64,000 bases of DNA, from contig DATDIL010000165.1 of NCBI GenBank assembly GCA_036521075.1, positions 37,975 to 101,974 of the forward strand, read 5' to 3'. The translations under genes and the position numbers were made by a program. Below are positions 34,690-43,933 of this stretch, one piece after another. The stretch is from DAIDKA01 sp036521075 (lineage in GTDB: Bacteria > Pseudomonadota > Gammaproteobacteria > Steroidobacterales > Steroidobacteraceae). A model generated the notes under the pieces. The model was not told the origin of the DNA. It was given only the letters and a program-made list of their open reading frames with translations, and ran no database searches. How positions within the stretch are numbered: the first letter of the stretch is position 1; every line of letters starts with the position of its first letter.

Positions 34690-34749
34690 CGGGCCCAAGA
34701 CCTTCAGGTACGATGCCCTGTTTGATTGACGCGGACATGCTTTCCGCGC

Positions 34750-35607
34750 ATGCGGAAAACCTTGAAGACACCCAGCGGCCTGCAGCCCCTCATTGAAGAT
34801 GGGATCATTGACGAAGTCCTGCGTTCATTGAAGAGCGGCAAGGAAGCTACGGTTTACGTGGTGCGCACCAGGGAACGCCTGTTATGTGCCAAGGTCTATC
34901 GTGACATGAGGCAGCGCAGCTTTCAGAAGCGCGCGCAGTACCAGGAAGGCCGCAAGGTGCGCGGCAGCCGCCACATGCGCGCCATGGCTAAAAGCACCCG
35001 ATTTGGTAAAAAAGAGCAGGAAGCGGCCTGGAAGAACACTGAAGTGGACGCGCTGTACCGGCTGGTGGCCGCGGACGTGCGGGTGCCGCGGCCCTATGGC
35101 TACTTCAACGACGTGCTGCTCATGGAAATGGTGACCGACGCGGCGGGGGACCCCGCACCGCGTCTGGGGGAGGTGGCTCTGTCGCGCGAGACGGCGCTCG
35201 AGTACCACGCCTTTCTCATCCGCCAGGTGGTGCGGATGCTGGCCATCGGCCTGATCCATGGCGATCTGTCGGAATTCAACGTGCTGGTCGGCGCTGATGG
35301 TCCCGTCATCATCGACCTACCCCAGGTCGTCAATGCCGCTGGCAACAACGGCGCCAAGCCCATGCTAGAACGAGACGTAAATAACTTGCGCGGGACGCTC
35401 GGGCGCTTTGCGCCGCAGCTGCTGACCACCGAGTACGCGCGTGAAATGTGGTCCCTCTTCGAAAAGGGCGAATTGCACGGCGATACGCAGTTGACCGGTA
35501 TATTTGTAACCGAAGTTTCGGCCGTGGACGCGGACGGCGTCCTGCAGGTTATCGATGATGCGCGCGAGGAGGCAATTCGCCGCGAATTGGGTCGGGAGGC
35601 GGGCTAA
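34750..35607 (+). CDS. RIO-type serine kinase
   Basis: A 285-residue RIO1-like kinase. The ATP-binding lysine is in LLCAKVYRD, following the nucleotide-loop segment SGKEATVYVV. The catalytic loop is LIHGDLSEFNVL and the metal-binding Asp is in VIIDLPQ. In archaea and eukaryotes RIO kinases act in small-subunit ribosome maturation; the role in bacteria is poorly known. The ATG at 34750 follows a non-coding stretch containing the GCGGACA repeats. A TTG at 34726 would add eight residues. A TATACT hexamer at 34615-34620 is a possible -10 element. Confidence 0.9.
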   Translation: MRKTLKTPSGLQPLIEDGIIDEVLRSLKSGKEATVYVVRTRERLLCAKVYRDMRQRSFQKRAQYQEGRKVRGSRHMRAMAKSTRFGKKEQEAAWKNTEVDALYRLVAADVRVPRPYGYFNDVLLMEMVTDAAGDPAPRLGEVALSRETALEYHAFLIRQVVRMLAIGLIHGDLSEFNVLVGADGPVIIDLPQVVNAAGNNGAKPMLERDVNNLRGTLGRFAPQLLTTEYAREMWSLFEKGELHGDTQLTGIFVTEVSAVDADGVLQVIDDAREEAIRRELGREAG

Positions 35608-35684
35608 ACGCCACACATCGGAGCGCTCTTGCGGTATCTTGTCGCCCGACCCGAAGTGATGCCATTGCTAAAGAGGGGCAGCGG

Positions 35685-36251
35685 ATGCGCTTGAGCAAGA
35701 CCGGCTACTATGCCGACTTCGTGATCTACGCCGCGGTAGTGACGACCGCCACCATTGTCACGGCCTGGCGCAGCACTGCATACGAGACTTCGATCTGGCT
35801 GCTGACCGCAGCCGTCGGCGCCGTGTTCTGGACACTGACCGAATACATCCTGCATCGCTTTGTGCTGCACAAGATCCCCGTGTTCGCCGCGATGCACGAC
35901 GCCCATCACGAGGCACCGCTGGCCTTTGTCGGCACGCCCACGTGGTTGAGCCTGGGTGTGATCATGGGGTTCGTATTCCTGCCCGCGTGGGCGCTGGGCT
36001 CGTTTTTTACGGCAAGCGGCCTGGCGGCAGGCGTGATGGCCGGATTCTTCTGGTACGGTCTCGTGCACCATGCCATTCATTATCGTAAGCCGCGGATGCT
36101 CGCCACGCGCCTGCTGCTGGCCTCGCGCCGCCATGCCCAGCATCACTACGGCCGCCAGCCCGGCAATTTCGGCGTCACCACTTCGCTTTGGGATCATGCT
36201 TTTGGCACGACGTTGAACGTGGGCGCGGATCGCCCGTTGCAGGCGGACTAG
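35685..36251 (+). CDS. Sterol desaturase/fatty-acid hydroxylase superfamily membrane protein
   Basis: A 188-residue membrane protein with the di-iron histidine clusters of the fatty-acid hydroxylase superfamily: HRFVLH (near 57), HDAHH (near 71-75), HHAIHY (near 128) and RRHAQHHY (near 149). There are four hydrophobic segments. Substrates in this family include fatty acyl chains, sterols and carotenoids, and nothing here selects one. AGAGGGG lies about ten bases before the ATG. It is 77 bases downstream of the RIO kinase gene on the same strand and may be independent. Confidence 0.85.
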   Translation: MRLSKTGYYADFVIYAAVVTTATIVTAWRSTAYETSIWLLTAAVGAVFWTLTEYILHRFVLHKIPVFAAMHDAHHEAPLAFVGTPTWLSLGVIMGFVFLPAWALGSFFTASGLAAGVMAGFFWYGLVHHAIHYRKPRMLATRLLLASRRHAQHHYGRQPGNFGVTTSLWDHAFGTTLNVGADRPLQAD

Positions 36252-36322
36252 GGCTTGCGCCCGCGGCAGCTGCGCGATCTGCAGCACGACGCCTACGCAG
36301 CGCGCTGACGCAAGAGTCGACA

Positions 36323-36904
36323 ATGACGATGGAAGCGTTGTTGGTCTCGACCGCCTCCGTGGCCGTGGGCGAACTTGGCGATAAAACCCAGCTCCTGAGC
36401 CTGATCCTGGCCTCACGCCTGCGCCGGCCGGTACCGATCATTGCCGGCATCTTCGTCGCAACGCTGGGCAATCACCTGCTCGCCTGCTGGTTCGGTGAAT
36501 GGGTCGGCACACTGATCACGCCGCAGATCCTGCGCTGGGTGCTGGGTATTTCGTTCATCGCAGTGGCCATCTGGGCCCTGATACCGGACAAGATGGACAA
36601 TGAGGTGGAAAGGCGCAGCGCGCAAAGCGTGTTCGTCTTCACCATCGTGACTTTTTTTCTGGCCGAGATGGGCGACAAGACGCAAGTGGTCGCCGTAGCG
36701 CTTGCCGCCCGTTATCACAACCTCGTGCAGGTGGTGGCCGGTACCACCCTGGGCATGATGCTGGTGAATGTCCCGACCGTGCTGTTCGCCGACCGTGCCG
36801 TGCGCTGGATTCCCTTGAAACTGGTGCGCATCATGGCCGCCGGTATCTACACGGTCCTGGGCATCGCGACACTCATGGGATACCAGGGACTGCTGCCCAG
36901 CTAG
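36323..36904 (+). CDS. TMEM165/GDT1-family (UPF0016) cation transporter
   Basis: A 193-residue membrane protein with two copies of the family signature E-x-G-D-K-T: GELGDKTQLL (near residue 16) and AEMGDKTQVV (near residue 113). There are six hydrophobic segments in two inverted halves. Members move Mn2+ or Ca2+ against protons, and bacterial ones are linked to manganese homeostasis. The ATG at 36323 gives the normal family length. The frame extends upstream to 36188, but this overlaps the preceding gene. Its last four bases overlap the convergent ABC-F gene. Confidence 0.88.
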   Translation: MTMEALLVSTASVAVGELGDKTQLLSLILASRLRRPVPIIAGIFVATLGNHLLACWFGEWVGTLITPQILRWVLGISFIAVAIWALIPDKMDNEVERRSAQSVFVFTIVTFFLAEMGDKTQVVAVALAARYHNLVQVVAGTTLGMMLVNVPTVLFADRAVRWIPLKLVRIMAAGIYTVLGIATLMGYQGLLPS

Positions 36905-38814
36905 TCGGCCGCGTCGAGCAAGGATTCGTGCAGCGCCTCGAGCTGCTCGCCGCCGGCCAGCCATAGCGACTCGGTCCGTTCAGTGTCCCGTGCCAGCTGC
37001 AGCTGCTTGTCCAGCAGTTGGCGCAGCCGGGCTTTCGCGCCATCGGCGTAGAGCTCGGGTGCGGTCAGTGCTGCCTGCACCTGCTGAGTTTCGCCCGCCA
37101 GGGTATCGAGCTGCTTCTCCAGTTTGACCAGCTGCGCCTTGAGCGGGCTTAAGGCGGCGCGGCGCTGCGCGTCATCGCGCCGCCGCTGGCGTCGCGCATC
37201 GGCCGAGTCGGCGGATGATGGAGCCGCCGCGCTGGCCTGCGCCGCCAGCCACTGCGCGTAGTCCTCCAGATCCCCGTCAAAGGGTTGCACGCGCCCGCCG
37301 TGCACCACGTAGAACTCATCCGCCACCGTGCGCAGCAGATGCCGGTCATGTGACACCAGGATCACCGCGCCGGCATAGTCCTGAAGCGCCACCGCGAGCG
37401 CCTGGCGCATTTCCAGATCAAGATGATTCGTTGGCTCATCGAGCAGCAGCAGATTCGGCCTGCGGAAAGTGACGACGGCAAGCATCAGGCGGGCCTTCTC
37501 GCCACCCGAAAACGGTGCAACGGGCGCAAAGACCCGCTCGCCCACGAAGCCAAACCCGGCCAGGGAATCCCGCAATTCCTGCTCGGTGGCACGTCTCGCC
37601 AGCGCGCCGCCCAGCCGTTTGAGATTGCCCAGCGGCGAATCATCGGCCGCCAGCTGTTCGAGCTGATGCTGCGCGAAGTAGCCCAGGGCCAGATCGCGCG
37701 CTTCGGTGCGCGTGCCCGAGACGGCCGCAAGCTCCCCGGCCAGCAGCTTCACGAGCGTGGATTTACCCGCACCATTGCGGCCCAGCAACGCTATCCGGGC
37801 GCCGGGCGCGATGGTCAGATCGACTCGCTGCAGCACTACGCGCTCACCGTAAGCGGCCCACTGGTTCTCCAGCGCCAGCAGTGGGCGCGGCAGTTTATCG
37901 GGCTGGCGGAATTCGAAATCGAACGGTGAATCCACATGCGCCGGCGCGATGCGCCGCATTCTCTCCAGTGCCTTCAGGCGGCTTTGTGCCTGGCGGGCCT
38001 TGGTGGCCTGCGCGCGGAAGCGCGTTACAAACGCCTCCATATGCTGGATCTGCTGCTGCTGACGGGAAAACAGTGCCGACTGTTCGGCAAGTTCCGCGGC
38101 GCGCTGCTCCTCGAATGCGGAATAATTGCCGCGATACGCCCGTGCCTTGCCATGTTCGATGTTGACCACCCGATCACAGATGCGGTCCAGAAATTCGCGG
38201 TCGTGCGCGATGAGCAGCAAGGTGCCCGGATAGTCGACCAGCCAGCGCTCCAGCCACACAATCGCATCCAAGTCGAGGTGATTCGTGGGCTCATCGAGCA
38301 ACAGCAGGTCCGACCGGCACATCAGTGCCTGTACCACGTTCAGGCGCACCCGCCACCCGCCGGAGAAGGCGCACACCGGCCGCGTTTCATCGGCGCTGGT
38401 GAACCCCAGGCCATGCATGAGCCGGGCGGCGCGGCTGCGGGCATCGTAGCCACCGATCGCGGCATATCGGGCATGCAATTCGGCGATACGGACCCCTTCC
38501 CCGGCAGCCTCGGCCGCGACCATGGCGCGCTCGAGGGCCCGCAGCTCCCCGTCACCGTCGAGAATGAACTCAAGGGCGGCCCGATCGGTTGCCACCAGCT
38601 CCTGGGAAACATGTGCGAGCGCAAGTCCCGGTGGCATCTCGAAGCTGCCCGAATCCGGGTGCAGGTCCCCCCGCACCATGCCGAGCAGGCTCGACTTGCC
38701 GCTGCCGTTTTCCCCGGTGATGCCGACTTTCTCGCCCCGGAACAGCCCGAAAGTGGCAGCAGCGAACAGCACCCGGGGTCCGCGCCGCAGGGTGACATCA
38801 GTGAAATTCAGCAT
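36901..38814 (-). CDS. ABC-F family ATPase (YheS/Uup-like)
   Basis: A 637-residue soluble ABC-F protein with two ATPase domains. Walker A motifs are GENGSGKSS and GRNGAGKST, signatures FSGGWRVRL and FSGGEKARL, and both Walker B segments read LLLLDEPTNHLDL, the ABC-F hallmark. The linker between the domains (about 240-310) is the tRNA-interaction region. A charged C-terminal coiled coil occupies about residues 540-625. Such proteins act on stalled ribosomes. The YheS or Uup assignment is not resolved here. It reads away from the DUF gene at 38933 and converges on the TMEM165-like gene. Confidence 0.92.
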   Translation of the reverse strand: MLNFTDVTLRRGPRVLFAAATFGLFRGEKVGITGENGSGKSSLLGMVRGDLHPDSGSFEMPPGLALAHVSQELVATDRAALEFILDGDGELRALERAMVAAEAAGEGVRIAELHARYAAIGGYDARSRAARLMHGLGFTSADETRPVCAFSGGWRVRLNVVQALMCRSDLLLLDEPTNHLDLDAIVWLERWLVDYPGTLLLIAHDREFLDRICDRVVNIEHGKARAYRGNYSAFEEQRAAELAEQSALFSRQQQQIQHMEAFVTRFRAQATKARQAQSRLKALERMRRIAPAHVDSPFDFEFRQPDKLPRPLLALENQWAAYGERVVLQRVDLTIAPGARIALLGRNGAGKSTLVKLLAGELAAVSGTRTEARDLALGYFAQHQLEQLAADDSPLGNLKRLGGALARRATEQELRDSLAGFGFVGERVFAPVAPFSGGEKARLMLAVVTFRRPNLLLLDEPTNHLDLEMRQALAVALQDYAGAVILVSHDRHLLRTVADEFYVVHGGRVQPFDGDLEDYAQWLAAQASAAAPSSADSADARRQRRRDDAQRRAALSPLKAQLVKLEKQLDTLAGETQQVQAALTAPELYADGAKARLRQLLDKQLQLARDTERTESLWLAGGEQLEALHESLLDAAD

Positions 38815-38932
38815 GCTTCAGGCGCGTTACACCATAATTCGGTGGGCAAGGCTAGCGGCCAGGACGCAGCGCCGCAATGGCTGCGCGCGGCGCGCAACTT
38901 TGCGCATAATGGCGCCACCAATCGGAGGCCCC

Positions 38933-39499
38933 ATGCTCAACTCCAGCAATTTGGCGACCACCGCCGCAGTCTCGGCCATCGTGGCGTTCGGCATTTACCG
39001 ACGTGTGCGCCGCAATATCGGCCGGCAGACTCTGACGGCCGGGCGGCAATATTTCCGCATGGTGCTGATTACGCTGGTATGCCTGATCCTGACTTTCATC
39101 CATCCGTTGCAACCGGTTGGCGCGGCCTATATTGCCAGTGGCCTCATCGTTGGCGCGGCCGTGGGCTGGTTTGCGCTGCGGCATACCGAGTTCGAAAGCA
39201 CGCCACAAGGCTACTTCTACACCCCGCACCTGTACATCGGCATCGCAGTGACCGCACTGTTTGTCGGGCGGCTTCTGTACCGCATGGCCCTGGTCTACGA
39301 CCGCACCGGCAACGGCGCGGCGGGCACGCCTCCGGCGCCGGACAATAATCCGCTGACCTTGGGAATCCTGTTTCTCACGGCCGGCTACTACATTGTCTTC
39401 TGCACCGGCCTGTTGCGATGGCTTCGCAGGGCGCAGCAGTCCGCGAGTGCTAAACTGCCGCCCGAAGCGCCAGACGGCGCCTCGTCCAATCCAATCTGA
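38933..39499 (+). CDS. Conserved multi-spanning membrane protein (DUF1453/CcdC-like)
   Basis: A 188-residue protein with about five hydrophobic segments: residues 8-22, 45-60, 64-78, 98-112 and 142-158. Its short basic loops contain the RRVRRNIGRQ sequence after the first helix. The pattern recalls the DUF1453 (CcdC-like) group, whose function is unknown. The ATG at 38933 has CGGAGG about eight bases upstream, which fixes the start. The peroxiredoxin gene follows after 11 bases, so the two form a likely operon. Confidence 0.65.
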   Translation: MLNSSNLATTAAVSAIVAFGIYRRVRRNIGRQTLTAGRQYFRMVLITLVCLILTFIHPLQPVGAAYIASGLIVGAAVGWFALRHTEFESTPQGYFYTPHLYIGIAVTALFVGRLLYRMALVYDRTGNGAAGTPPAPDNNPLTLGILFLTAGYYIVFCTGLLRWLRRAQQSASAKLPPEAPDGASSNPI

Positions 39500-39510
39500 G
39501 GGGAGATATC

Positions 39511-40104
39511 ATGAATCGCTCGTTGCTGGCTGGTCTGTTGTCCTGCGCCATTAGTGCCCAGGCCTTGGCCGCATTGTCCGTAGGTACCCCGGCTCCCGCT
39601 TTCAAGACCCAGGCCTCGCTGGCGGGTAAGGAATTCACCTACGACCTGAACAAGGCCCTGAAGAAGGGCCCGGTGGTCGTGTATTTCTACCCTGGGGCCT
39701 TCACCGGTGGCTGCAATCTTCAGGCGCACACCTTCGCTGAGAACATGGACAAGTTCAAAGGTGCCGGTGCCACGGTCATTGGCGTCTCCCTGGACAAGAT
39801 CAAGACCCTCGATGCGTTCTCGGCGGATCCGAACTACTGCGCCGGCAAACTGCCGGTGGCATCCGATGCTGATGGCAAGATTGCCGCCAGTTACGAACTG
39901 AAGATCAGCAAACTCCCCGAGGGCAAACAGATCCCGAACACCAAGGGCGACATCATTGACCATGATTTTGCGGAGCGCACCACGTTCATCGTCACCAAGG
40001 ACGGCAAGATCGCGGCCACCGTGGGCGGCGTCAAGCCCGATGAGAACGTGATGAAGTCACTGCAGATCGTGCAGAATCTCGCCGCTGGCAAGCCCGCCAC
40101 CTGA
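39511..40104 (+). CDS. Periplasmic peroxiredoxin (AhpC/TSA family)
   Basis: A 197-residue peroxiredoxin carrying a signal peptide (residues 1-20, cleavage after ALA). The peroxidatic motif is YPGAFTGGCNLQ: the Thr and Cys (near residue 70) of the family PxxxTxxC are present, with GG replacing the usual PG before Cys. A second Cys in PNYCAGK (near 111) may act as the resolving residue. The second-half motif DHDFAERTTFIV is typical. Export implies detoxification of peroxides in the periplasm. A strong hairpin terminator follows the stop. Confidence 0.88.
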   Translation: MNRSLLAGLLSCAISAQALAALSVGTPAPAFKTQASLAGKEFTYDLNKALKKGPVVVYFYPGAFTGGCNLQAHTFAENMDKFKGAGATVIGVSLDKIKTLDAFSADPNYCAGKLPVASDADGKIAASYELKISKLPEGKQIPNTKGDIIDHDFAERTTFIVTKDGKIAATVGGVKPDENVMKSLQIVQNLAAGKPAT

Positions 40105-40116
40105 TTATTGCGATCC

Positions 40117-40144
40117 GCTCCCGGCCTGCGCTCAGGCCGGGAGC
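40117..40144. terminator. Hairpin between convergent genes, probable bidirectional terminator
   Basis: A perfect 12-bp inverted repeat with a four-base loop: GCTCCCGGCCTG (40117-40128), CGCT, then CAGGCCGGGAGC (40133-40144). It lies just after the peroxiredoxin stop and overlaps the last codons of xthA on the other strand. No long U-tract follows on either side, so it may act as a transcript-stabilising or partly Rho-assisted end. Confidence 0.7.
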
Positions 40145-40935
40145 TGCAGCTGAATGCTGACCGGGCAGTGATCACTGCCCATGACTTCGGGATGGATTTG
40201 CGCTTTTTTCACGCCATCGCTGAGTGACTGCGATACCAGCACGTAGTCGATTCTCCACCCGATATTGCGGGCCCGCGAATTCGCGAAATGGCTCCACCAG
40301 GTGTAGTGGCCATTGCCCTGGCGAAACTTGCGGAAGGTATCGACAAATCCGGCATTCACAAAATTCTGGAAGCCCTCGCGCTCCTCATCAGTGAAGCCCT
40401 TCTTGCCCCGGTTCGGTTTCGGGTTGGCCAGATCCAGTTCCGTGTGGGCAACGTTCAAATCGCCACAGAAAATGACGGGCTTACGCCCCTGAAGTTCCAG
40501 GCAGTACGCGAGGAAAGCCGGATCCCAGCCCTTGTGGCGCAGCGGAATGCGGCTCAGATCATCCTTGGCATTCGGCGTGTACACCGTCACCACATAGAAC
40601 TGCGGATATTCGGCCGCGATCACGCGCCCCTCGTCGGCACTGTCACGCTCCAATTCGTCCGCGAACCGATACCGGGTGGCGAGCGCGTGCGGGAAACCGT
40701 TGAACACCGACAAGGGCTGTTGCCGCGACAAAATGGCAGTCCCCGAGTAGCCTTTCTTGATCGCCGAGTTCCAGAACTCGTGATAGCCGGGCACCTGGAT
40801 CTCCACCTGCGCGCGTTCGGCCTTGGTCTCCTGCAGGCACAGGATGTCCGGTTCGTGTTCGGCCACAAACCTCTGGAAGGTGCCCTTCTTGAGTACGGCC
40901 CGGATGCCATTGACGTTCCACGAATAGATCTTCAT
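40132..40935 (-). CDS. xthA: Exodeoxyribonuclease III
   Basis: A 267-residue apurinic/apyrimidinic endonuclease of the exonuclease III family. Metal and catalytic motifs appear in the expected order: SWNVNGIRA (residues 5-13), LCLQETKAE (near 33-41), FCGDLNVAH (near 145-153) and the terminal GSDHCPV (near 255-261). It repairs abasic sites in the cytoplasm. The start at 40935 gives the family-standard MKIYSWNVNGIR. The longer frame to 40989 adds only a Gly/Arg-rich shadow. It is divergent from the Fur-controlled receptor gene. Confidence 0.95.
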   Translation of the reverse strand: MKIYSWNVNGIRAVLKKGTFQRFVAEHEPDILCLQETKAERAQVEIQVPGYHEFWNSAIKKGYSGTAILSRQQPLSVFNGFPHALATRYRFADELERDSADEGRVIAAEYPQFYVVTVYTPNAKDDLSRIPLRHKGWDPAFLAYCLELQGRKPVIFCGDLNVAHTELDLANPKPNRGKKGFTDEEREGFQNFVNAGFVDTFRKFRQGNGHYTWWSHFANSRARNIGWRIDYVLVSQSLSDGVKKAQIHPEVMGSDHCPVSIQLQLPA

Positions 40936-41009
40936 GTCCCGCAGTTTGCCCGAACCCCCGCGCCCGCGCCCCGGGGAGCGCGCCGTCACAATTCATTACT
41001 CTGTTTTGA

Positions 41010-41041
41010 TTGACAGACAGATACGAATCATTATCATTCGC
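41010..41041 (+). promoter_or_regulatory. Fur-type operator overlapping a sigma-70 promoter
   Basis: A consensus -35 TTGACA (41010-41015) is followed after 16 bases by TATCAT (41032-41037). The sequence across the spacer and -10, from about 41020 to 41041, contains GATACGAATCATTATCATTC. This carries the Fur half-site pattern AATCATTATC. Binding here would block RNA polymerase when iron is sufficient. It fits the siderophore receptor gene that starts at 41084. Confidence 0.78.
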
Positions 41042-41083
41042 TTTTCTTAGTGCATCAAATCGATAACGGAGGGTGTCCATCCA

Positions 41084-43240
41084 ATGCGCAGGATCGCTGA
41101 CTATCTGGGTACCGCCGGCCTGTGCGCCTCGACCGTTCTGGGCACCACGGCGCATGCGGATACCGCCGCGGCCACCGCGTCGAGCGCGAACGACAACGAT
41201 GGTGATGAGAATCTCCAGGTGATCCGCGTCACCGGCGTGCGTTCACTGCTGCGCGACAAAATGGGTGATACCGAACTGACCACGCCGCAAAGCGTGACCG
41301 TGATCAACAGTGAGCTGATTACGGGCCAGGCTGCCACGCGCCTGGAAGATGCGCTCAGGAATGTGCCCGGCATCACCCTCAACGCCGGGGAAGGCGCGGC
41401 GCGCGGCGACACGGTCAATATCCGCGGCTTCTCCGCCTTCAATGACTTCTTCATTGACGGCATCCGCGACGCCGCCGTCTACACCCGTGACATCTTTGAT
41501 GCCGATTCCGTGGAAGTCCTGGAAGGACCTTCCGCGGTGCTGTTTGGGCGCGGATCCACCGGCGGGGCGATCAACCAGGTCACCAAGGCCCCGCTACTCA
41601 CCGGGCTTGAAAGCCTCAACTCCATGGTGGGCACCAATGACCTGTTCCGGACCACCGGCGACTTCAACTTCCCCTTCGGCACCGCCGCTGCCTTTCGCAT
41701 GAATGTAATGGGTGAGTCCTCAACCATGGCCGGAAGCAGCTTCGCCAAGAATCGCCGCTGGGGCATTGCGCCGGCCCTCGGATTCGGCATCGGCGAGCAG
41801 GACTCGCTCACCTTCACCTACCTTCACCAGCACGAGGACAACGTTCCGGACAACGGCATTCCCTTTATCGCCGGCTCGCCGGCGCCGGTCGCACGCGACA
41901 GCGATTTCGGCCTGGTCAGTGACATCAACACGACCACGGCTGATATTGGCACCGCGCACTACCAGCACGACTTCAGCGCTAACCTGTCGATATCAGACAC
42001 CCTGCGCTATGCCCATTACCAGTTCGACTACCAAAGCGTCATGCCGAATTTCGGCACGACGGCGCCCACCGCGGCCTCGCCATTGGCAAGCATTCTGGTC
42101 GGGCGCGACCGCCCCGCAAGTTCAGGCATTCAATCCAATCTGACCGAACAGCTCGACCTGACTGCCCACTTCACGACCGGTCCGCTCACCCACGCGCTGC
42201 TGACCGGCCTGGAGGTCGCCCGCCAGACATCGGACCTGGGTCGCTACAGCAATCCCTTCGACACCAACAACCTGTGGATTCCGCAGACTCCCCTGCTTGA
42301 TCCCAATCCTGTCGCGCCGCTGCCGGGAAACCTGCCGGTGACATCGCAGCAGGATACGACTGCACGCTCCGAGTCGGTCTACATCACCGACACGATCGGC
42401 TTCAACCAGTACTTCGACCTGCTGGCAAGCGCGCGCTACGACCGCTTCGCGGCCGACTATGATCAGCTCACCGTGGCGAGCGGCGCGGTGCTGGACCTCA
42501 ATCATGTCGACAATGTCGGCAGTCCGCGCGCAGCATTCGAGTACAAGCCCTCAGCACAACAAACCTACTACCTCGCCTACGGCACATCGTTTGATCCTTC
42601 GGCCGAGGCGCTCACGCTCACCACCAAGACGGCCAACCTCGGCCCGGTCAAGGCCAAGAGCTACGAAACGGGAGCCAAGCAGTCCCTGCTGGGCGGTGGC
42701 CTGCTGCTCAGCGCGGCGCTGTTCCGCACGGAAGTCGACAATGCCCAGACCAACGATCCGGACAACCCTACCCTTACCATCCTCAACGGGAATCAACGGG
42801 TTGACGGCGTGCAGCTGCAAGCGAGCGGTCATCTGACCAAGAACTGGGAACTGTTCGCCGGCTACAGCGCGCTGGATGGCAAGACCCTCTCCTCGGGCAC
42901 TGCGGCCTATGTCGGCAAGGAGCTGCCCAATGTCGCGCACAACACCCTGAACCTGTGGACCGAGTACTACCTGCCCCACGGGATCGAGATCGGCACGGGT
43001 GGCAACTGGGTTGGCCCGCGATTCGCCGACAGCGGGGAGACGGCACGCCTGCCCGGTTATGTGGTCTGGAACGCCATGGCGTCGTATCAACTCACGAAGA
43101 ACGCGTCGGTGCAGTTGAATGGCTTGAATCTGTTCAACCGTTACTATTTCAGTGCGCCGTATTACACGAGTGTGTCGGAAAACCACGTCATTCCCGGTGC
43201 CGGCCGCAGCGCGACCCTGTCCATCAACGTGAACCTCTGA
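41084..43240 (+). CDS. fiu: TonB-dependent siderophore receptor (Fiu-like)
   Basis: A 718-residue outer-membrane receptor with a signal peptide ending near AHA. The plug domain (about 55-170) has TPQSVTVINSELI and DSVEVLEGPSAVLFGRGSTGGAINQVTK. A 22-strand barrel ends in a hydrophobic strand (SATLSINVNL). The layout is that of Fiu/CirA-like catecholate receptors, and it is followed directly by a ybiX-like gene as in the fiu operons of enterobacteria and the piuA operons of Pseudomonas. GGAGGG precedes the ATG. The symbol reflects this family and context; the ligand is not proven. Confidence 0.88.
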   Translation: MRRIADYLGTAGLCASTVLGTTAHADTAAATASSANDNDGDENLQVIRVTGVRSLLRDKMGDTELTTPQSVTVINSELITGQAATRLEDALRNVPGITLNAGEGAARGDTVNIRGFSAFNDFFIDGIRDAAVYTRDIFDADSVEVLEGPSAVLFGRGSTGGAINQVTKAPLLTGLESLNSMVGTNDLFRTTGDFNFPFGTAAAFRMNVMGESSTMAGSSFAKNRRWGIAPALGFGIGEQDSLTFTYLHQHEDNVPDNGIPFIAGSPAPVARDSDFGLVSDINTTTADIGTAHYQHDFSANLSISDTLRYAHYQFDYQSVMPNFGTTAPTAASPLASILVGRDRPASSGIQSNLTEQLDLTAHFTTGPLTHALLTGLEVARQTSDLGRYSNPFDTNNLWIPQTPLLDPNPVAPLPGNLPVTSQQDTTARSESVYITDTIGFNQYFDLLASARYDRFAADYDQLTVASGAVLDLNHVDNVGSPRAAFEYKPSAQQTYYLAYGTSFDPSAEALTLTTKTANLGPVKAKSYETGAKQSLLGGGLLLSAALFRTEVDNAQTNDPDNPTLTILNGNQRVDGVQLQASGHLTKNWELFAGYSALDGKTLSSGTAAYVGKELPNVAHNTLNLWTEYYLPHGIEIGTGGNWVGPRFADSGETARLPGYVVWNAMASYQLTKNASVQLNGLNLFNRYYFSAPYYTSVSENHVIPGAGRSATLSINVNL

Positions 43241-43246
43241 AGGCTG

Positions 43247-43927
43247 ATGCTGCTGCAGGTCAGCGCCGTGCTCACGGTGCCGGAATTGCAAATGGTGCGC
43301 GGGCGCCTCGGCAGCGCCGCCTGGACCGATGGCCGGCTGACGGCGGGCCACCAGTCGGCGCAGGTGAAGGCAAATCTGCAGGTACCACAGTCGGAGCCTG
43401 CGGCGCAGGAGGCAAGCGGCCTCATCGTCAGCGCGCTGGAACACAATCCCACCTTTATCAGCGCAACCCTGCCGCACCACGTCTACCCGCCCCTGTTCAA
43501 TCGCTACACGGCCGGCATGGGATTCGGCGATCACATCGACAATGCCGTGCGGCAGGTCCCGGGGACCCCGCATCGGTTGCGCACGGACCTCTCGGCAACC
43601 TTGTTCCTGACCTCACCCGCGGAGTACGACGGCGGTGAACTCATCATCGATGACCTGTACGGCACGCATTCGGTCAAGCTCGCTGCCGGCGATATGGTGG
43701 TCTACCCGTCCAGCAGCCTGCATCGTGTGCAACCGGTTACTCGCGGTGTGCGCGAGGCGGCGTTTTTCTGGATCCAGAGCATGGTCCGCGATGACGGCGC
43801 CCGCGCCCTGCTCTACGAGTTGGACCTGTCGATTCGCGATCTGACCTCCCTCGGTGCCGATCCCCGCAGCCTGCTGCGCCTGACGGGCTGCTATCACAAT
43901 CTGATCCGGCGCTGGGCCGACCTGTAA
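43247..43927 (+). CDS. ybiX: Fe(II)/2-oxoglutarate PKHD-type hydroxylase (YbiX/PiuC)
   Basis: A 226-residue member of the PKHD (prolyl-4-hydroxylase-like) family. The iron ligands are His and Asp in GDHIDNAV (near residues 92-95) and the distal His in SSLHRVQPVTRG, whose Arg binds 2-oxoglutarate. It is commonly linked to siderophore receptors, where it may act on the incoming ligand; the substrate is unknown. It starts six bases after the receptor stop, so the two are co-transcribed under the Fur-type site. Confidence 0.93.
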   Translation: MLLQVSAVLTVPELQMVRGRLGSAAWTDGRLTAGHQSAQVKANLQVPQSEPAAQEASGLIVSALEHNPTFISATLPHHVYPPLFNRYTAGMGFGDHIDNAVRQVPGTPHRLRTDLSATLFLTSPAEYDGGELIIDDLYGTHSVKLAAGDMVVYPSSSLHRVQPVTRGVREAAFFWIQSMVRDDGARALLYELDLSIRDLTSLGADPRSLLRLTGCYHNLIRRWADL

Positions 43928-43933
43928 CCGGCG

